A DNA stretch of 64,000 nucleotides from Robiginitomaculum sp. (GTDB taxonomy: Bacteria > Pseudomonadota > Alphaproteobacteria > Caulobacterales > Maricaulaceae). The stretch lies in NCBI GenBank assembly GCA_026982415.1, contig JALSHE010000001.1, positions 52,273-116,272 on the forward strand, given 5' to 3'. Shown in pieces: positions 47,167 to 58,101 of this stretch; the stretch's first letter is position 1; each line of letters opens with the position of its first letter. A model generated the notes under the pieces. It had not been told where the DNA came from and ran no database searches. It saw only the letters and a program-made list of their open reading frames with translations. The position numbers and the translations under genes are program-made.

Positions 47167-48488
47167 TACTCTTCTTTCTTAATTTTGCGCATAACGGCTA
47201 AAAAGAACCCATCCGTATCCGTAGACGCCGGGGTCATGGTTAGGGTGCAACCATCCTCGGACCACGGCATAGCCTTTTTAGTGCCAATTCTATCTTCCCA
47301 AACTTCGCCGGACGATAGCAATTCGAAATCTTTATTGTCTTCAAGGAATGCGTAAACCTGCCCCTCATTTTCTTCTGCAAATAATGAACAAGTCACATAT
47401 ATCAAAAGCCCATCAGGCCGCACATATTGCTTGGCCTGGTCAAGCACAGTTTTTTGCTCAGCCATACGCAGTTCCAGCGTCGAGAGCGACAACCGCCATT
47501 TTGCGTCCGGATGCCGACGCCAAGTGCCAGACCCCGTACACGGCGCATCGACCAAAACCCGATCCATGGAACCACGGTGTTTTTTCAAATTGTTCTGGGG
47601 CGGTTGCACCACCTCAACATTGGTCGCCCCTGCCCGCTGTGTTCGTGCGTAAAGCGGCGCAAGCCTGCGCTTATCTATGTCGTAAGCGTATATCTTGCCT
47701 TCGTTGTTCATATCAGCCGCAAGCGCCAAAGTCTTGCCGCCGCCGCCCGCGCAGTAATCCAGCACAGTTTCACCCGGCTTGGCATCGACCATCAGAGAGA
47801 CAATTTGCGAACCCTCGTCCTGTATCTCAACCTCGCCCATAAGAAATACGGGGTCGGATTGAATATTGGGTAGACGGTCAAGTTTTGTGCCCGCTTTGAT
47901 ACGCACGCCAACAGGGGATAATTCAGCCGCCACACCGCCAAAGTCTTTCAGCTTGGCGAGAGCCGCCTTACGGTTGGTCTTGAGCGTATTAACCCGCAAA
48001 TCCAGAGGTGGCCGCGCCAGCATAGCTTGCCCCTCGGCCACAGCATTGTCGCCGAAATTATTGGTGAATGCAGGCCATATCCATTCGGGTATATCAGCCC
48101 GTATCCAGTCCGGTGCCATGACTAAATCCCGCCCGCCTTGTAAGGCGGCAATTTCGTCCTTGGTCAAAGCCGCAGGTGCGTGGTCGTCTTCGGTGAATGT
48201 CGTCGTTAGGCTATCTACGCTCTCGTCCCAACCCCAAACCATGGTGCCCAGCACCAGCGCCCGCGCCGCGCCTGTATCTTCTTCGTCGTCAAACCCCATT
48301 CTCCATAATGTAGAAGATTTCCTCCTCAGCGCATCAAACACGATGCCGCCAATGCAGGCCCGGTCTTTGGAGCCAGCAAACCTATGTGCCTTACCCCAAT
48401 CCCGCAGAGCATGAGCCGCAGGTGTGCGTCTCTCAATTATGTCTTCCAAAACCTCTATCGCGGCCTGAATGCGTCCACCATGTCTCAT
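47166..48488 (-). CDS. RsmB/NOP-family rRNA (cytosine-C5) methyltransferase
   Basis: 440 aa. N-terminal NusB-like helices ([20 protein letters not shown]) precede a SAM-methyltransferase domain with [46 protein letters not shown] (the PC catalytic motif) and [16 protein letters not shown] (TC motif). The homologous E. coli enzyme modifies C967 of 16S rRNA. Between guaB and guaA as in many alphaproteobacteria. Confidence 0.9.
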   Translation of the reverse strand: MRHGGRIQAAIEVLEDIIERRTPAAHALRDWGKAHRFAGSKDRACIGGIVFDALRRKSSTLWRMGFDDEEDTGAARALVLGTMVWGWDESVDSLTTTFTEDDHAPAALTKDEIAALQGGRDLVMAPDWIRADIPEWIWPAFTNNFGDNAVAEGQAMLARPPLDLRVNTLKTNRKAALAKLKDFGGVAAELSPVGVRIKAGTKLDRLPNIQSDPVFLMGEVEIQDEGSQIVSLMVDAKPGETVLDYCAGGGGKTLALAADMNNEGKIYAYDIDKRRLAPLYARTQRAGATNVEVVQPPQNNLKKHRGSMDRVLVDAPCTGSGTWRRHPDAKWRLSLSTLELRMAEQKTVLDQAKQYVRPDGLLIYVTCSLFAEENEGQVYAFLEDNKDFELLSSGEVWEDRIGTKKAMPWSEDGCTLTMTPASTDTDGFFLAVMRKIKKEE

Positions 48489-48500
48489 TGTGTTGCTTCT

Positions 48501-50069
<1,569 letters not shown>

Positions 50070-50142
50070 TTAGGAACCAACAACGATTAGGCGCACTGCT
50101 CTACGCCTTAGCTGTATAATCTCTACTTTAACTACCTCCCTA

Positions 50143-50490
50143 TCAGCTTCCCCTAGGAACAGGTGTGCCGTAAAGTTTAGCAAAATAAATCCCTATTTCT
50201 TTGGCGCTTGGCAGATAGTCATAACCGTTTACCGTTTTTACACGCACACCGCCCGGGATAACAGTCCCTTTCGGTAAAACGAGCGTCGGGCAATTGTGAT
50301 TGCCATCACCGAGTAGGCTCACCAATCCCCTGCGCGGATGTGCGAGGGTCTCGTAGCGGATGTCCACCGCTTCTTTGATAGCGGGATAATAAGACAGCAC
50401 CCCCCACATCTCGGCGCACTCCGGGCAATATTCTCGCCTATCATTGTCCTCAAATCCCGGCGCGAGCAGAAATAAAATTGGTTTTTGCAT
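50143..50490 (-). CDS. DUF3088 family protein with CPxC motif
   Basis: 115 aa. It starts with PILFLLAPGFEDNDRREYCP, then ECAEMWGVLSYYP; the YCPEC motif resembles a thioredoxin active site, and the overall pattern (beta-alpha with SLLGDGNHNCPTLVLP, then a cis-Pro-like segment) fits a small thioredoxin-fold protein. DUF3088 members have no assigned function. It is transcribed away from mtaB with about 60 bases between. Confidence 0.85.
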   Translation of the reverse strand: MQKPILFLLAPGFEDNDRREYCPECAEMWGVLSYYPAIKEAVDIRYETLAHPRRGLVSLLGDGNHNCPTLVLPKGTVIPGGVRVKTVNGYDYLPSAKEIGIYFAKLYGTPVPRGS

Positions 50491-50550
50491 AATGGTATCC
50501 TTAAGCTTGAGGCATTGACCTTTGCCCCCTTTAAGCCCATTTAGCCAGCT

Positions 50551-51819
50551 ATGACAACCGATGTTAAAATGATCACATTAGGCTGCCGCCTTAATGCTTA
50601 TGAAAGCGAGGTCATGGCTGGCCATGCGCGGGAGGCTGGTTTAACCGATGCCGTGATTATTAACACCTGCGCCGTGACCAATGAAGCCGTGCGCCGGGGC
50701 AAACAAACCATTCGCCGTGCCGTGCGTGAAAACACGGGTTCTAAAATCATCGTCACCGGATGTGCGGCGCAGATAGAGCCGAAGACCTATGCGGGCATGG
50801 ACGGGGTGAGCCATGTTCTGGGCAATACCGAAAAAATGGTTGCGGAAAGTTTTGCGCTGAAAAAGAAGTCTAATGCCAAGGTCAATGTAAGCGACATCAT
50901 GAAAGCCCGCGTCGCAGACAAATCCCGTGCGGGCGGTCTCATCGAAAGATCCCGCGCCATTGTCCAAATCCAAAACGGTTGTGACCATCGCTGCACATTT
51001 TGCATCATCCCGTTTGGGCGCGGCAATTCGCGTTCCGTGCCCGCGCAGGAGGTCGTGCGCCGTATTGCTATGTTGACCGAACAAGGCTTTAACGAAGTCG
51101 TCCTGACGGGCGTCGACATTTCCTCTTGGGGCGACGACTTGCCCGGTAAACCTCTGCTGGGCAATCTGGTAGCGCGGATTTTAAAGTCCGTCCCCGCCCT
51201 GCCCCGCTTGCGTTTATCCTCTATTGATAGCGCCGAGGTTGACGATGAACTGTTCGACCTGTTTGCTACCGAACAGCGCCTAACCCCCTATCTGCACCTG
51301 TCCTTGCAACACGGCGATAATATGATCTTAAAACGCATGAAGCGCCGCCATTCCCGCGAAGACGCCATCAGCCTGTGTGCGCGTCTGCGCCGTGTGCGCC
51401 CGGACATGAGTTTCGGCGCCGACATTATCGCAGGCTTCCCGACCGAGACCGAAGATATGTTTGAAAACTCGGTGCGGTTGGTCGAGGAATGCGGCTTGGC
51501 TTGGCTGCATGTCTTCCCTTATTCAGCCCGGCAAGGTACACCCGCCGCCAAAATGCCGCAAGTGAACGGCGCAGTCATCAAAGACCGCGCAAAACGATTG
51601 CGTGCCGCAGGCGATACAACCCGCACCGCGTTTTTAAAATCCCGCGCCTTTGGCTGCGATTTAGCGCTCATCGAAAAAGGCAATCTGGCACGGTTAGCGG
51701 ATTTTTCTCCGGTCACTTTACCTGACCATAATATCCCCCCCAAAAGCATGATAGGACAGTTGCGTCCGGTGCGAATTACGGGTTATGGTGCGGGCGAACT
51801 ATTGGGGGAGCTTTTGTGA
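50551..51819 (+). CDS. mtaB: tRNA (t6A37) methylthiotransferase MtaB
   Basis: Radical-SAM enzyme that forms ms2t6A37 in tRNA. 422 aa. The UPF0004 domain has its three cluster Cys in LGCRLNAYESEVM, NTCAVTNEAVRRGKQTIRRA and TGCAAQIEP. The radical SAM motif is CDHRCTFCIIP. TRAM-like C-terminal part is short (LRPVRITGYGAGELLGELL). Overlaps ftsY by 4 bases (GTGA). A tRNA substrate made by TsaBDE (tsaE in this window) is consistent. Confidence 0.95.
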   Translation: MTTDVKMITLGCRLNAYESEVMAGHAREAGLTDAVIINTCAVTNEAVRRGKQTIRRAVRENTGSKIIVTGCAAQIEPKTYAGMDGVSHVLGNTEKMVAESFALKKKSNAKVNVSDIMKARVADKSRAGGLIERSRAIVQIQNGCDHRCTFCIIPFGRGNSRSVPAQEVVRRIAMLTEQGFNEVVLTGVDISSWGDDLPGKPLLGNLVARILKSVPALPRLRLSSIDSAEVDDELFDLFATEQRLTPYLHLSLQHGDNMILKRMKRRHSREDAISLCARLRRVRPDMSFGADIIAGFPTETEDMFENSVRLVEECGLAWLHVFPYSARQGTPAAKMPQVNGAVIKDRAKRLRAAGDTTRTAFLKSRAFGCDLALIEKGNLARLADFSPVTLPDHNIPPKSMIGQLRPVRITGYGAGELLGELL

Positions 51820-53519
51820 GCGACGATAATAAAAAGAAGAAAAAAGGCGGGTTTTTCAAACGCGCCTTCGGCTTTAAATCCAAAGAGGACAAGCTAGCCG
51901 AAGCGGCTGCTCTAAAAGCCGAACAACAAGCCGAGGTCGATGCGCAAATGGCGACGCGTATGGCGGCTATCAATGCTGCCGCTCTGAAAGCAGCGCGTGT
52001 CCAAGACGAAGCCCATCTCAACGAAGCCGAAAAAGCACGGCTAGAAGAACAAGAACGCAAGCAAGCCGAAGCCCAGGCCGTCGAGGACGCTAAAACTGCC
52101 AAACGCCTAGTCGAAGAAAAGAAAGCCCGCGCGGCAGAAGCCACCCGCAAAGCCGAGGAAGACGCCGCCCGCGCCACCGCCGAAGCAGAAGAAGCAGAAC
52201 GCTTGGCCGCCGAGCAAGCCGCCCGCGAAAAAGCCGAAGCCGAAGAAATTGCACGGCTAAAGCTAGCCGAAGAGAAAGCCGCTACGCAGGCCAAAGCCGA
52301 CAAAGACGCGGTGCAAGAGGTAGCCCGCTTAAAGGCCGAACGCGAACAAGCCGAGCGCGAAGCCGAAGCCCGACGCGAAGCGGAGAAATTGGCAGCAGAA
52401 AAACGCGCCGCAGAAAAGGTTGAAGCCGAACGCCTAGCCGCCGAACAAACCGCACGCGACGACGCCAAGCGCGAAGAGCTGAAAGCACAGCTAATCAAAG
52501 AACAAGCCGAACGCGAAGCCAAGGTCTCTGAGGCACGAAAAGTCTGGGAAGCGGAACAGGCGGAACTGCTCAGGAGCGAGCGCGAGCAAGGTTTCCTTGG
52601 CCGTATTTCCCACGGCCTGTCCAAATCCACATCCGCCATGTCGGACAATATTTCTGCCTTGTTTAACAAGCGTAAATTAGACGCGGAAGCGCTGGAAGAT
52701 CTCGAAGATTTACTGATTGCCGCAGATTTCGGGGTAGGCCCAGCCACCCGCACGGCGGCGCTTCTGGCCAAAGACCGTTTCGACAAAGAGGTCACAGACA
52801 CAGAGATAAAAATCGCTCTCGCCGATGTCATCTCCGAAACCCTGACCCCTCTGGAAAAGCCGCTCATGCTGTGTGGTGCCAAGCCGGAAATCATGCTTTT
52901 CGTCGGGGTCAATGGTTCGGGTAAAACCACCACTTTAGGCAAAATAGCCAAGCGCTATACGGACGAAGGCAAAACGGTTTTGCTAGCCGCTGGCGACACC
53001 TTCCGCGCCGCCGCCGTCGAGCAACTTAAAGTCTGGGGCGAGCGTTCCGGCGCCCCTGTAGTCTCCGCACCTCTGGCCGCAGATGCGTCCGGTCTGGTCT
53101 ATGATGCCATCACTCGAGCCAAGGCCGAGAATTATGACATCTTGATGATCGACACTGCCGGGCGCTTGCAAAACCGCACCGAGCTGATGGACGAGCTGGC
53201 CAAAATCGTCCGCGTTATAAAAAAACAAGACGATACCGCCCCCCACCATTCTATCTTGGTCCTAGACGCCACGGTCGGCCAAAACGCCCTGCTACAAACC
53301 GAAGCGTTTGAGAAAACCGCAGGCGTCACAGGCCTCATCATGACCAAGCTGGACGGTACAGCCAAAGGCGGCGTATTGGTCGCCCTAGCCGACAAATTCA
53401 AACTCCCCATCCACGCAATAGGCATAGGCGAACGCATAGAAGACCTGGAAAATTTCAGCGCCCCGGTCTTCGCCGCTGCCCTGTCTGGAATAGCAGATGC
53501 AGTGGTGGAGGAGGGTTAG
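51816..53519 (+). CDS. ftsY: Signal recognition particle receptor FtsY
   Basis: GTPase receptor that docks SRP-ribosome complexes at the membrane. 567 aa starting with GTG inside the mtaB stop. Residues 1-15 are Lys-rich; about 20-260 form an extended Ala/Glu/Lys/Arg coiled coil (EAEAERLAAEQAAREKAEAE-type repeats), characteristic of the long alphaproteobacterial tail. The NG domain is complete: GVNGSGKTTTLGKIAKRY (G1), DTFRAAA, MIDTAGRLQN (G3), TKLDGTAKGG (G4) and GIGERIEDLENF. A 391-codon open frame lies antisense across the coiled coil and is a composition artefact. Confidence 0.97.
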   Translation: MSDDNKKKKKGGFFKRAFGFKSKEDKLAEAAALKAEQQAEVDAQMATRMAAINAAALKAARVQDEAHLNEAEKARLEEQERKQAEAQAVEDAKTAKRLVEEKKARAAEATRKAEEDAARATAEAEEAERLAAEQAAREKAEAEEIARLKLAEEKAATQAKADKDAVQEVARLKAEREQAEREAEARREAEKLAAEKRAAEKVEAERLAAEQTARDDAKREELKAQLIKEQAEREAKVSEARKVWEAEQAELLRSEREQGFLGRISHGLSKSTSAMSDNISALFNKRKLDAEALEDLEDLLIAADFGVGPATRTAALLAKDRFDKEVTDTEIKIALADVISETLTPLEKPLMLCGAKPEIMLFVGVNGSGKTTTLGKIAKRYTDEGKTVLLAAGDTFRAAAVEQLKVWGERSGAPVVSAPLAADASGLVYDAITRAKAENYDILMIDTAGRLQNRTELMDELAKIVRVIKKQDDTAPHHSILVLDATVGQNALLQTEAFEKTAGVTGLIMTKLDGTAKGGVLVALADKFKLPIHAIGIGERIEDLENFSAPVFAAALSGIADAVVEEG

Positions 53520-53661
53520 CCGAAACGAAACTATGCTCGTGTTGGCCTCTACCACTTGCAACATAGTGAGTAAACTTGGGCATGTATCAAAGGTGTAAAA
53601 CCGGGTTTAAGTATTTTGCAGATATAAGCAGAATAGAAAAGTGCTTGCCGGGGCAGCAGGT

Positions 53662-54504
53662 TTAGTCATCCAACAAGCGCAGGGGATGAACGGCATTCAC
53701 CATGCCGATATAGGGCGGCAGTATTGAGTAGCCCAGCATGGATTGGAGCTGCGGGTCTAGCTTACGCACGATGTCCTTGGGTATCGCCATCATCAGGTTT
53801 TCTTGCTGGCGTAGCCACGGCTCGCAATATTGCGCGGTGAGAGCCATGCGAGGTTTGTCGGACGTATTCGCGCCGCCGCCGTGCCAGAATGTACCGCCGT
53901 AAAATATGGCACTGCCCTTGGGCATAACTGCCGAAATAATCTTGTCGTCTTTGGTTGGTTTTCTGTCGCCCCAAAGGTGGCTCTTGGGGATAATCTGGGT
54001 GGCACCATTCGTTTCCGTAAAATCGTCCAGCGCAAATATACTGGCTGCACCCAGCGGTGCGCGCGGGCGGGGGACAGGGTAAAAACCGTCGTCCGGGTGG
54101 ATGAATTGTGCGCTTTCGCCCGGCAAAATATTGATGCCGAGAAGCTGCGACAACAAATAATTCGGCATGAACATTTTATCGAGCAAAGCCAGAATACGCG
54201 GATGGGTCGCGAGCCAGTCCACGGCGCGGGTTTTGGCCATAGTCGAATAAATACGCTGGGTGCGTTCGCCTTCAAACTCGTTGCGACCAACCTTGTTAAA
54301 CAGAGGCGTCAGGGCGGACTTAACCGTATCGACCTCATCATCGGTAATCAGGTTTTTCATCATGACAAAACCATGCTCTTGCAAGCACTGCCAGTCAGCT
54401 TCTACCAATGCAGGGTCAACATCGCGCTTGGTTTTTAAAAAGCCTGTTGTGCCTGCAATATCCGTGGATAAATCATCTATGTTTTCAACAATTGGTTTTT
54501 TCAT
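53662..54504 (-). CDS. Phytanoyl-CoA dioxygenase family protein
   Basis: 280-aa Fe(II)/2-oxoglutarate oxygenase fold. The iron-binding HxD is HPDDGFYPV in the middle; the distal His and the 2-oxoglutarate Arg lie in FWHGGGANTSDKPRMALTAQ. PhyH relatives hydroxylate fatty acids, amino acids or natural products; the substrate is unknown. Its ATG overlaps the stop of the upstream flavoprotein gene (ATGA), so the two are translated together. Confidence 0.88.
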   Translation of the reverse strand: MKKPIVENIDDLSTDIAGTTGFLKTKRDVDPALVEADWQCLQEHGFVMMKNLITDDEVDTVKSALTPLFNKVGRNEFEGERTQRIYSTMAKTRAVDWLATHPRILALLDKMFMPNYLLSQLLGINILPGESAQFIHPDDGFYPVPRPRAPLGAASIFALDDFTETNGATQIIPKSHLWGDRKPTKDDKIISAVMPKGSAIFYGGTFWHGGGANTSDKPRMALTAQYCEPWLRQQENLMMAIPKDIVRKLDPQLQSMLGYSILPPYIGMVNAVHPLRLLDD

Positions 54505-55976
54505 TTCGGTGCCTCAATATTTGGCCAAATGGCTGTGAGCGGTTCGGAACGGCCCGACGCACGCACAATAAGCGCATGGTCGCGGGTCAATTGGTTGGGG
54601 TGATCGACACCACAAGAATGGGCGATCATGCCGACTTCATACCGCATAGTCTTGACGAATTTGCGCACACGCTCGGCTTTGTTCTCTGGGTTAAGACCCC
54701 GCTGTAGCCGTTTGTTATGGGTAGTGACCCCGGTCGGACAGGTGTTCTCATTGCATTTCATGGCTTGGATACAGCCCAGCGCAAACATGAAACCGCGCGC
54801 CGAGCTTACAAAATCCGCTCCCGCACAAAATGCCCAAGCCACCTCGGCGGGGGTGATAAGTTTGCCCGTTGCAATAACGCGGATGCGCCCCCGTAATCCT
54901 GCCGCCATTAGGGCGTCTACGGCTGCGGGTAAGCTTTCGCGAATGGTGAGACCCATATTATCAAGTAGCGGCATAGGGGCAGCGCCCGTACCACCGTCCC
55001 CGCCGTCTAGGGTGATGAAATCCGGCGCACTATCTGCGCCGCGTTTAACAATAGCCGCTATAAATTCATCAAGCTTGGACAAATCTCCAAGCACCATTTT
55101 TATGCCCGTAGGCCGCCCGGAAACTTCGCGTATATGGTTTAGTAAATCTAGTAATTCCTCCGGGTTGGATGCCTCCACATGACGGTTTGGTGATATGGCA
55201 TCCTCACCTTCGGGAATATGGCGGATTTTGGCAATCTCGGCAGTGACCTTGGCGGCTGGAAGAATGCCGCCTTTGCCGGGCTTTGCGCCTTGGGATAGTT
55301 TCAGTTCGATCATTTTGATATTGGGGTTTGCGCAAATTTCGCGCAACTTGTCTGCGTTCAGCGTGCCGTCCTCATTACGCGCCCCGAATTTTGCCGTGCC
55401 GAGTTGGTAAATCAGATCACACCCCCCCTCCAGATGATAGGGTGATACCCCGCCCTCCCCCGTATTCAGCCAGCACTGCCCCATAGCTGCACCGTAGGAA
55501 AGCGCCCGCACTGCAGGCTTGGACAGCGAGCCGTAACTCATGGCGGAAATATTGAAGAAACTCTTGGGTTGATAAGGTTGCGCCGCCCCCGCGCCAATCA
55601 ATTTAGGCACATGCAATACATGTTCACCGTCTAATTTTGGGAACATGCCATTGGCAAAGATAACAGCCCCTGCGGATAATCTGCGGGTCGACCCAAAAGG
55701 TGCGGTTTCGCTACCTTGCTTGGAAACCCGGTCTATCCATTCGCGTTCGGCCCTATTAAACGGCATTTCCTCGCGGTCTTGGGCGAAGAAATACTGGCGA
55801 AAAAACTCGCCCAAATGAGAAAATAAACCTCGAAACCGCCCCAACACAGGATAATTCCGCCGCACAGAGTTTTTAGTCTGGGTAATGTCGATGATAAACA
55901 TGACGAGGATGGACAGCGCAATAATGCCCAAAACGAACATCAAAACAACGGCGAACCAGTTTAATAAAGTGGACAT
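54501..55976 (-). CDS. FMN-binding glutamate-synthase-like protein
   Basis: 491 aa. Two N-terminal hydrophobic stretches (SVLMFVLGIIALSILVMFII) suggest membrane association. The rest is the GltB central/FMN domain alone: PKSFFNISAMSYGSLSKPAV, SQGAKPGKGGILPAAKVTAE, DGGDGGTGAAPM and the 3Fe-4S motif CIQAMKCNENTCPTGV (C-X5-C-X4-C). The amidotransferase half of glutamate synthase is absent. This archaeal-type stand-alone form may produce glutamate or act on another amine. Coupled to the oxygenase gene downstream. Confidence 0.88.
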   Translation of the reverse strand: MSTLLNWFAVVLMFVLGIIALSILVMFIIDITQTKNSVRRNYPVLGRFRGLFSHLGEFFRQYFFAQDREEMPFNRAEREWIDRVSKQGSETAPFGSTRRLSAGAVIFANGMFPKLDGEHVLHVPKLIGAGAAQPYQPKSFFNISAMSYGSLSKPAVRALSYGAAMGQCWLNTGEGGVSPYHLEGGCDLIYQLGTAKFGARNEDGTLNADKLREICANPNIKMIELKLSQGAKPGKGGILPAAKVTAEIAKIRHIPEGEDAISPNRHVEASNPEELLDLLNHIREVSGRPTGIKMVLGDLSKLDEFIAAIVKRGADSAPDFITLDGGDGGTGAAPMPLLDNMGLTIRESLPAAVDALMAAGLRGRIRVIATGKLITPAEVAWAFCAGADFVSSARGFMFALGCIQAMKCNENTCPTGVTTHNKRLQRGLNPENKAERVRKFVKTMRYEVGMIAHSCGVDHPNQLTRDHALIVRASGRSEPLTAIWPNIEAPK

Positions 55977-56094
55977 AAAGCCTCCAAACGCTTCTGCATA
56001 TTTAAGGCAGTCAGCAAAACTATTCTTGATTTCCTTTTAACAAGAAAATCTACATTGTGTAGAGCAAACTCGAATTTTCAGGGCAATCTGTTTT

Positions 56095-57636
56095 CTATTC
56101 TGGTTTTTTCAATATTATCAACTCGTCTTCCTCATTATCTTCTGGTTCTGGAGGAAAGTCGGGTTGTAGTGTCCACAGGGCTGGGTCGGGTGGATTGAAA
56201 ATATCGCGGAGGCGGCGGCCTTGGTCTCGCGGCCCGACATCATCGCCGAGGAATTGACCATTAAAACCGCCTGCATCTTGCAGTACGCTACCCGTAGGCG
56301 AACCGGGATCGCCAAACCCTGGTGTGATCGTCATATTTGGCGCCATAACGCGTGATCTCTTGACGGTACTGGTGCCCTGTGGGGTATGGGGCGCGAAGGC
56401 CTCAAAGCCGTCTGCGCCGCGCCCCTCATTTTTGCGGATATATTCCGGGCATTCTTCATGGTCACGTTTTTCGCTACGGCAATCAATATCTCTAATAAGT
56501 CCTTTACCGCCCGGCAAGCCGTCTGCGGGCCAATTACCATTGACCTGCCAGCCTTGAGCGCCCGGGTTTGCACGCGGGGTCGCCCCACTAAATGCGGGCG
56601 TAGCTGTGCCGCGCGCCGAGCCGGAGGGTTTGCTGCCCGGCTGCCCCGGCCTACCCCGATCTTTCAAAATGAAATCCAGCGGGGTTGTGGCCTGATCTTG
56701 CGGGATGGCTTTGTCGGCTTCGGCTTGGGAGATTGGCGTTTTGTCAGACGCCAGAATAGTCGGCGGCAGGGCGGCGACTTCTATATCTGGTGTTTCGGTG
56801 AGTTCCGGTTCAATCTGCGTTTGAGGTGCCTCGATAATATCTTGTTGATACAACGGCGCTGGTGCGGGCGGCGGCGGGAGTTCTGGCGCAGGTTCAGGAT
56901 CTGGTATATCTACACCGGACAAAGGCTCTTCGGTCACGACAGGTGCAGGTGCCAGTTCCGGTAGTTCGTCAATCTCCGGTAAGTCTTCGGGTTCTGCGTC
57001 CAAATCCAAAATATTCGGATCGAATAAAGGCGCAATAGGCTCGGGGGCTTGGACGGCTTCGGCAACAGGTTCGTAAACCTCCAACAAAGGTTCGGGCGTA
57101 AGTTCCGGGTCTGTCTGGGTCACGAGTTCCGGATCAAACAAGTCTAATGTTGGCTCTGGTAGAGGCTCTGGTTTTGGCGGCGCTTGCAACTCTGGTTCGG
57201 GGTCAGGTGTTTTGATGATCTCCGGCGCGGGCGGCACAAATACTGGTTCTGGTTCTGGCTCCGGAATGGGTTCAGGTTCAGGCGTTGGAGGCGGAGTTGG
57301 CTTAGGTTTGGGTTTGGGTTTGGGTTTGGGTTTGGGTTTTGGTATAGGTGCTTGCGCAGGCGGTGGTACGGCAGGTCGCAATTCCGGTTCAGGTTCCGGC
57401 TCTGGTGTTGGTTCTGGCTCGGTTTCCGGCTCAAAACTAATAATTTCAACGGTAATTGGTTCCGGATCCTCCGGCACATGGGGAATGTCCAGCCGCGACT
57501 GCAAGATCATAAAAATCAACACATGCACAATAAAAGCGAGTAGCCCGGTGACCATAGCCCGCTGGCCGACATCATCAAAAAACTCGGCAATCGGCTCGTC
57601 GTCAAGATAGGGCGAAAATTTATCTTGAACGTACAT
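56095..57636 (-). CDS. Proline-rich TonB/TolA-like inner-membrane protein without TonB C-terminal domain
   Basis: 513 aa. Residues 1-27 are cytoplasmic; MVTGLLAFIVHVLIFMILQ (28-46) is a single transmembrane helix. Then come long Pro/Glu repeats (EPEPTPEPEPEPELRP), a (PK)n block at 99-112, more acidic Pro repeats to about residue 290, and a Gly/Pro-rich tail. The tail has two Cys in DIDCRSEKRDHEECPEYIRK and ends in FPPEPEDNEEDELIILKKPE. This is the N-terminal architecture of an energy-transducing TonB, but the TonB C-terminal fold is missing. The (PK)n block is encoded by five perfect copies of a GGTTTG hexamer (plus strand, 57305-57334). Role unknown. Confidence 0.75.
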   Translation of the reverse strand: MYVQDKFSPYLDDEPIAEFFDDVGQRAMVTGLLAFIVHVLIFMILQSRLDIPHVPEDPEPITVEIISFEPETEPEPTPEPEPEPELRPAVPPPAQAPIPKPKPKPKPKPKPKPTPPPTPEPEPIPEPEPEPVFVPPAPEIIKTPDPEPELQAPPKPEPLPEPTLDLFDPELVTQTDPELTPEPLLEVYEPVAEAVQAPEPIAPLFDPNILDLDAEPEDLPEIDELPELAPAPVVTEEPLSGVDIPDPEPAPELPPPPAPAPLYQQDIIEAPQTQIEPELTETPDIEVAALPPTILASDKTPISQAEADKAIPQDQATTPLDFILKDRGRPGQPGSKPSGSARGTATPAFSGATPRANPGAQGWQVNGNWPADGLPGGKGLIRDIDCRSEKRDHEECPEYIRKNEGRGADGFEAFAPHTPQGTSTVKRSRVMAPNMTITPGFGDPGSPTGSVLQDAGGFNGQFLGDDVGPRDQGRRLRDIFNPPDPALWTLQPDFPPEPEDNEEDELIILKKPE

Positions 57637-57690
57637 GCAAGCCCATTAAATCTGCGCAGGCCAAAATGCCTACAGCGGCGAAATTCCCTA

Positions 57691-57730
57691 GGGGGTCATC
57701 CCCTAAAAAGGTGGGGCTTATCCCCCAAAA
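57691..57730. promoter_or_regulatory. Tandem palindromic motifs, possible operator pair
   Basis: GGGGGTCATCCCCTAAAA (57691-57708) and GGGGCTTATCCCCCAAAA (57713-57730) are near-identical 18-mers, each an imperfect G4-N-C4 palindrome followed by AAAA. Their starts are 22 bases apart, about two helical turns. They lie 55-95 bases upstream of the proline-rich gene's start, as expected for two adjacent regulator sites. The regulator is not identified. Confidence 0.45.
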
Positions 57731-57807
57731 TAGGGATTTTACATAGATTTAGCGATTCGCGGGCAATAATTGCACTTAAATTTAGTTAATATGTTTAACT
57801 CTCGTGT

Positions 57808-58101
57808 TTAGGGCGTCAATGCCGCGTAAACGACATAGCGCAAAGGCGTGTCGCCAGTACGACGGCCAAACGGGTAATTGGTGGTTAGGGTTAACATCAT
57901 GGGTATATTGGGTTTGTTTTCTTCTAACGCAGTGTTTCGATTGTTGTTGTGAACAATATCAGCCCCGAGAACTGTAAAGCGCATGCTATTGCGATCTGCT
58001 TCGTCAACAGCCGGATTAATATTCAAAATATCCCCGGTTTTCAGATGCCTTAATGTGTCTGGCGAAGCGGTTATTTGCTGGCTAGCCGGAAACTTAGACA
58101 T
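57808..58101 (-). CDS. Short protein resembling the C-terminal half of a class-GN sortase
   Basis: 97 aa. Residues 69-93 (MMLTLTTNYPFG then RRTGDTPLRYVVYA) match the active-site end of class GN sortases, whose usual form is LTLVTCYPF with a following PLRYVV. Here the catalytic Cys is Asn75, while the Arg of PLRYVV (Arg88) is kept. An upstream part, SPDTLRHLKTGDIL, resembles the region after the catalytic His (HxDTHFRFLxxLxxGD), but the His position reads Ser. The N-terminal half of a sortase is absent. Either a decayed gene or a repurposed non-catalytic domain. Its ATG lies inside the small gene upstream. Confidence 0.5.
   Translation of the reverse strand: MSKFPASQQITASPDTLRHLKTGDILNINPAVDEADRNSMRFTVLGADIVHNNNRNTALEENKPNIPMMLTLTTNYPFGRRTGDTPLRYVVYAALTP

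Noticed and set aside
51776..52951. 391-codon Ser/Ala/Arg-rich frame antisense to ftsY
   Set aside because: Arises from the Ala/Glu/Lys codons of the FtsY coiled coil; no natural protein features.
57305..57340. Hexamer GGTTTG array considered as CRISPR or regulatory repeat
   Set aside because: It is in frame and codes for the (PK)n block of the proline-rich protein; no spacers.
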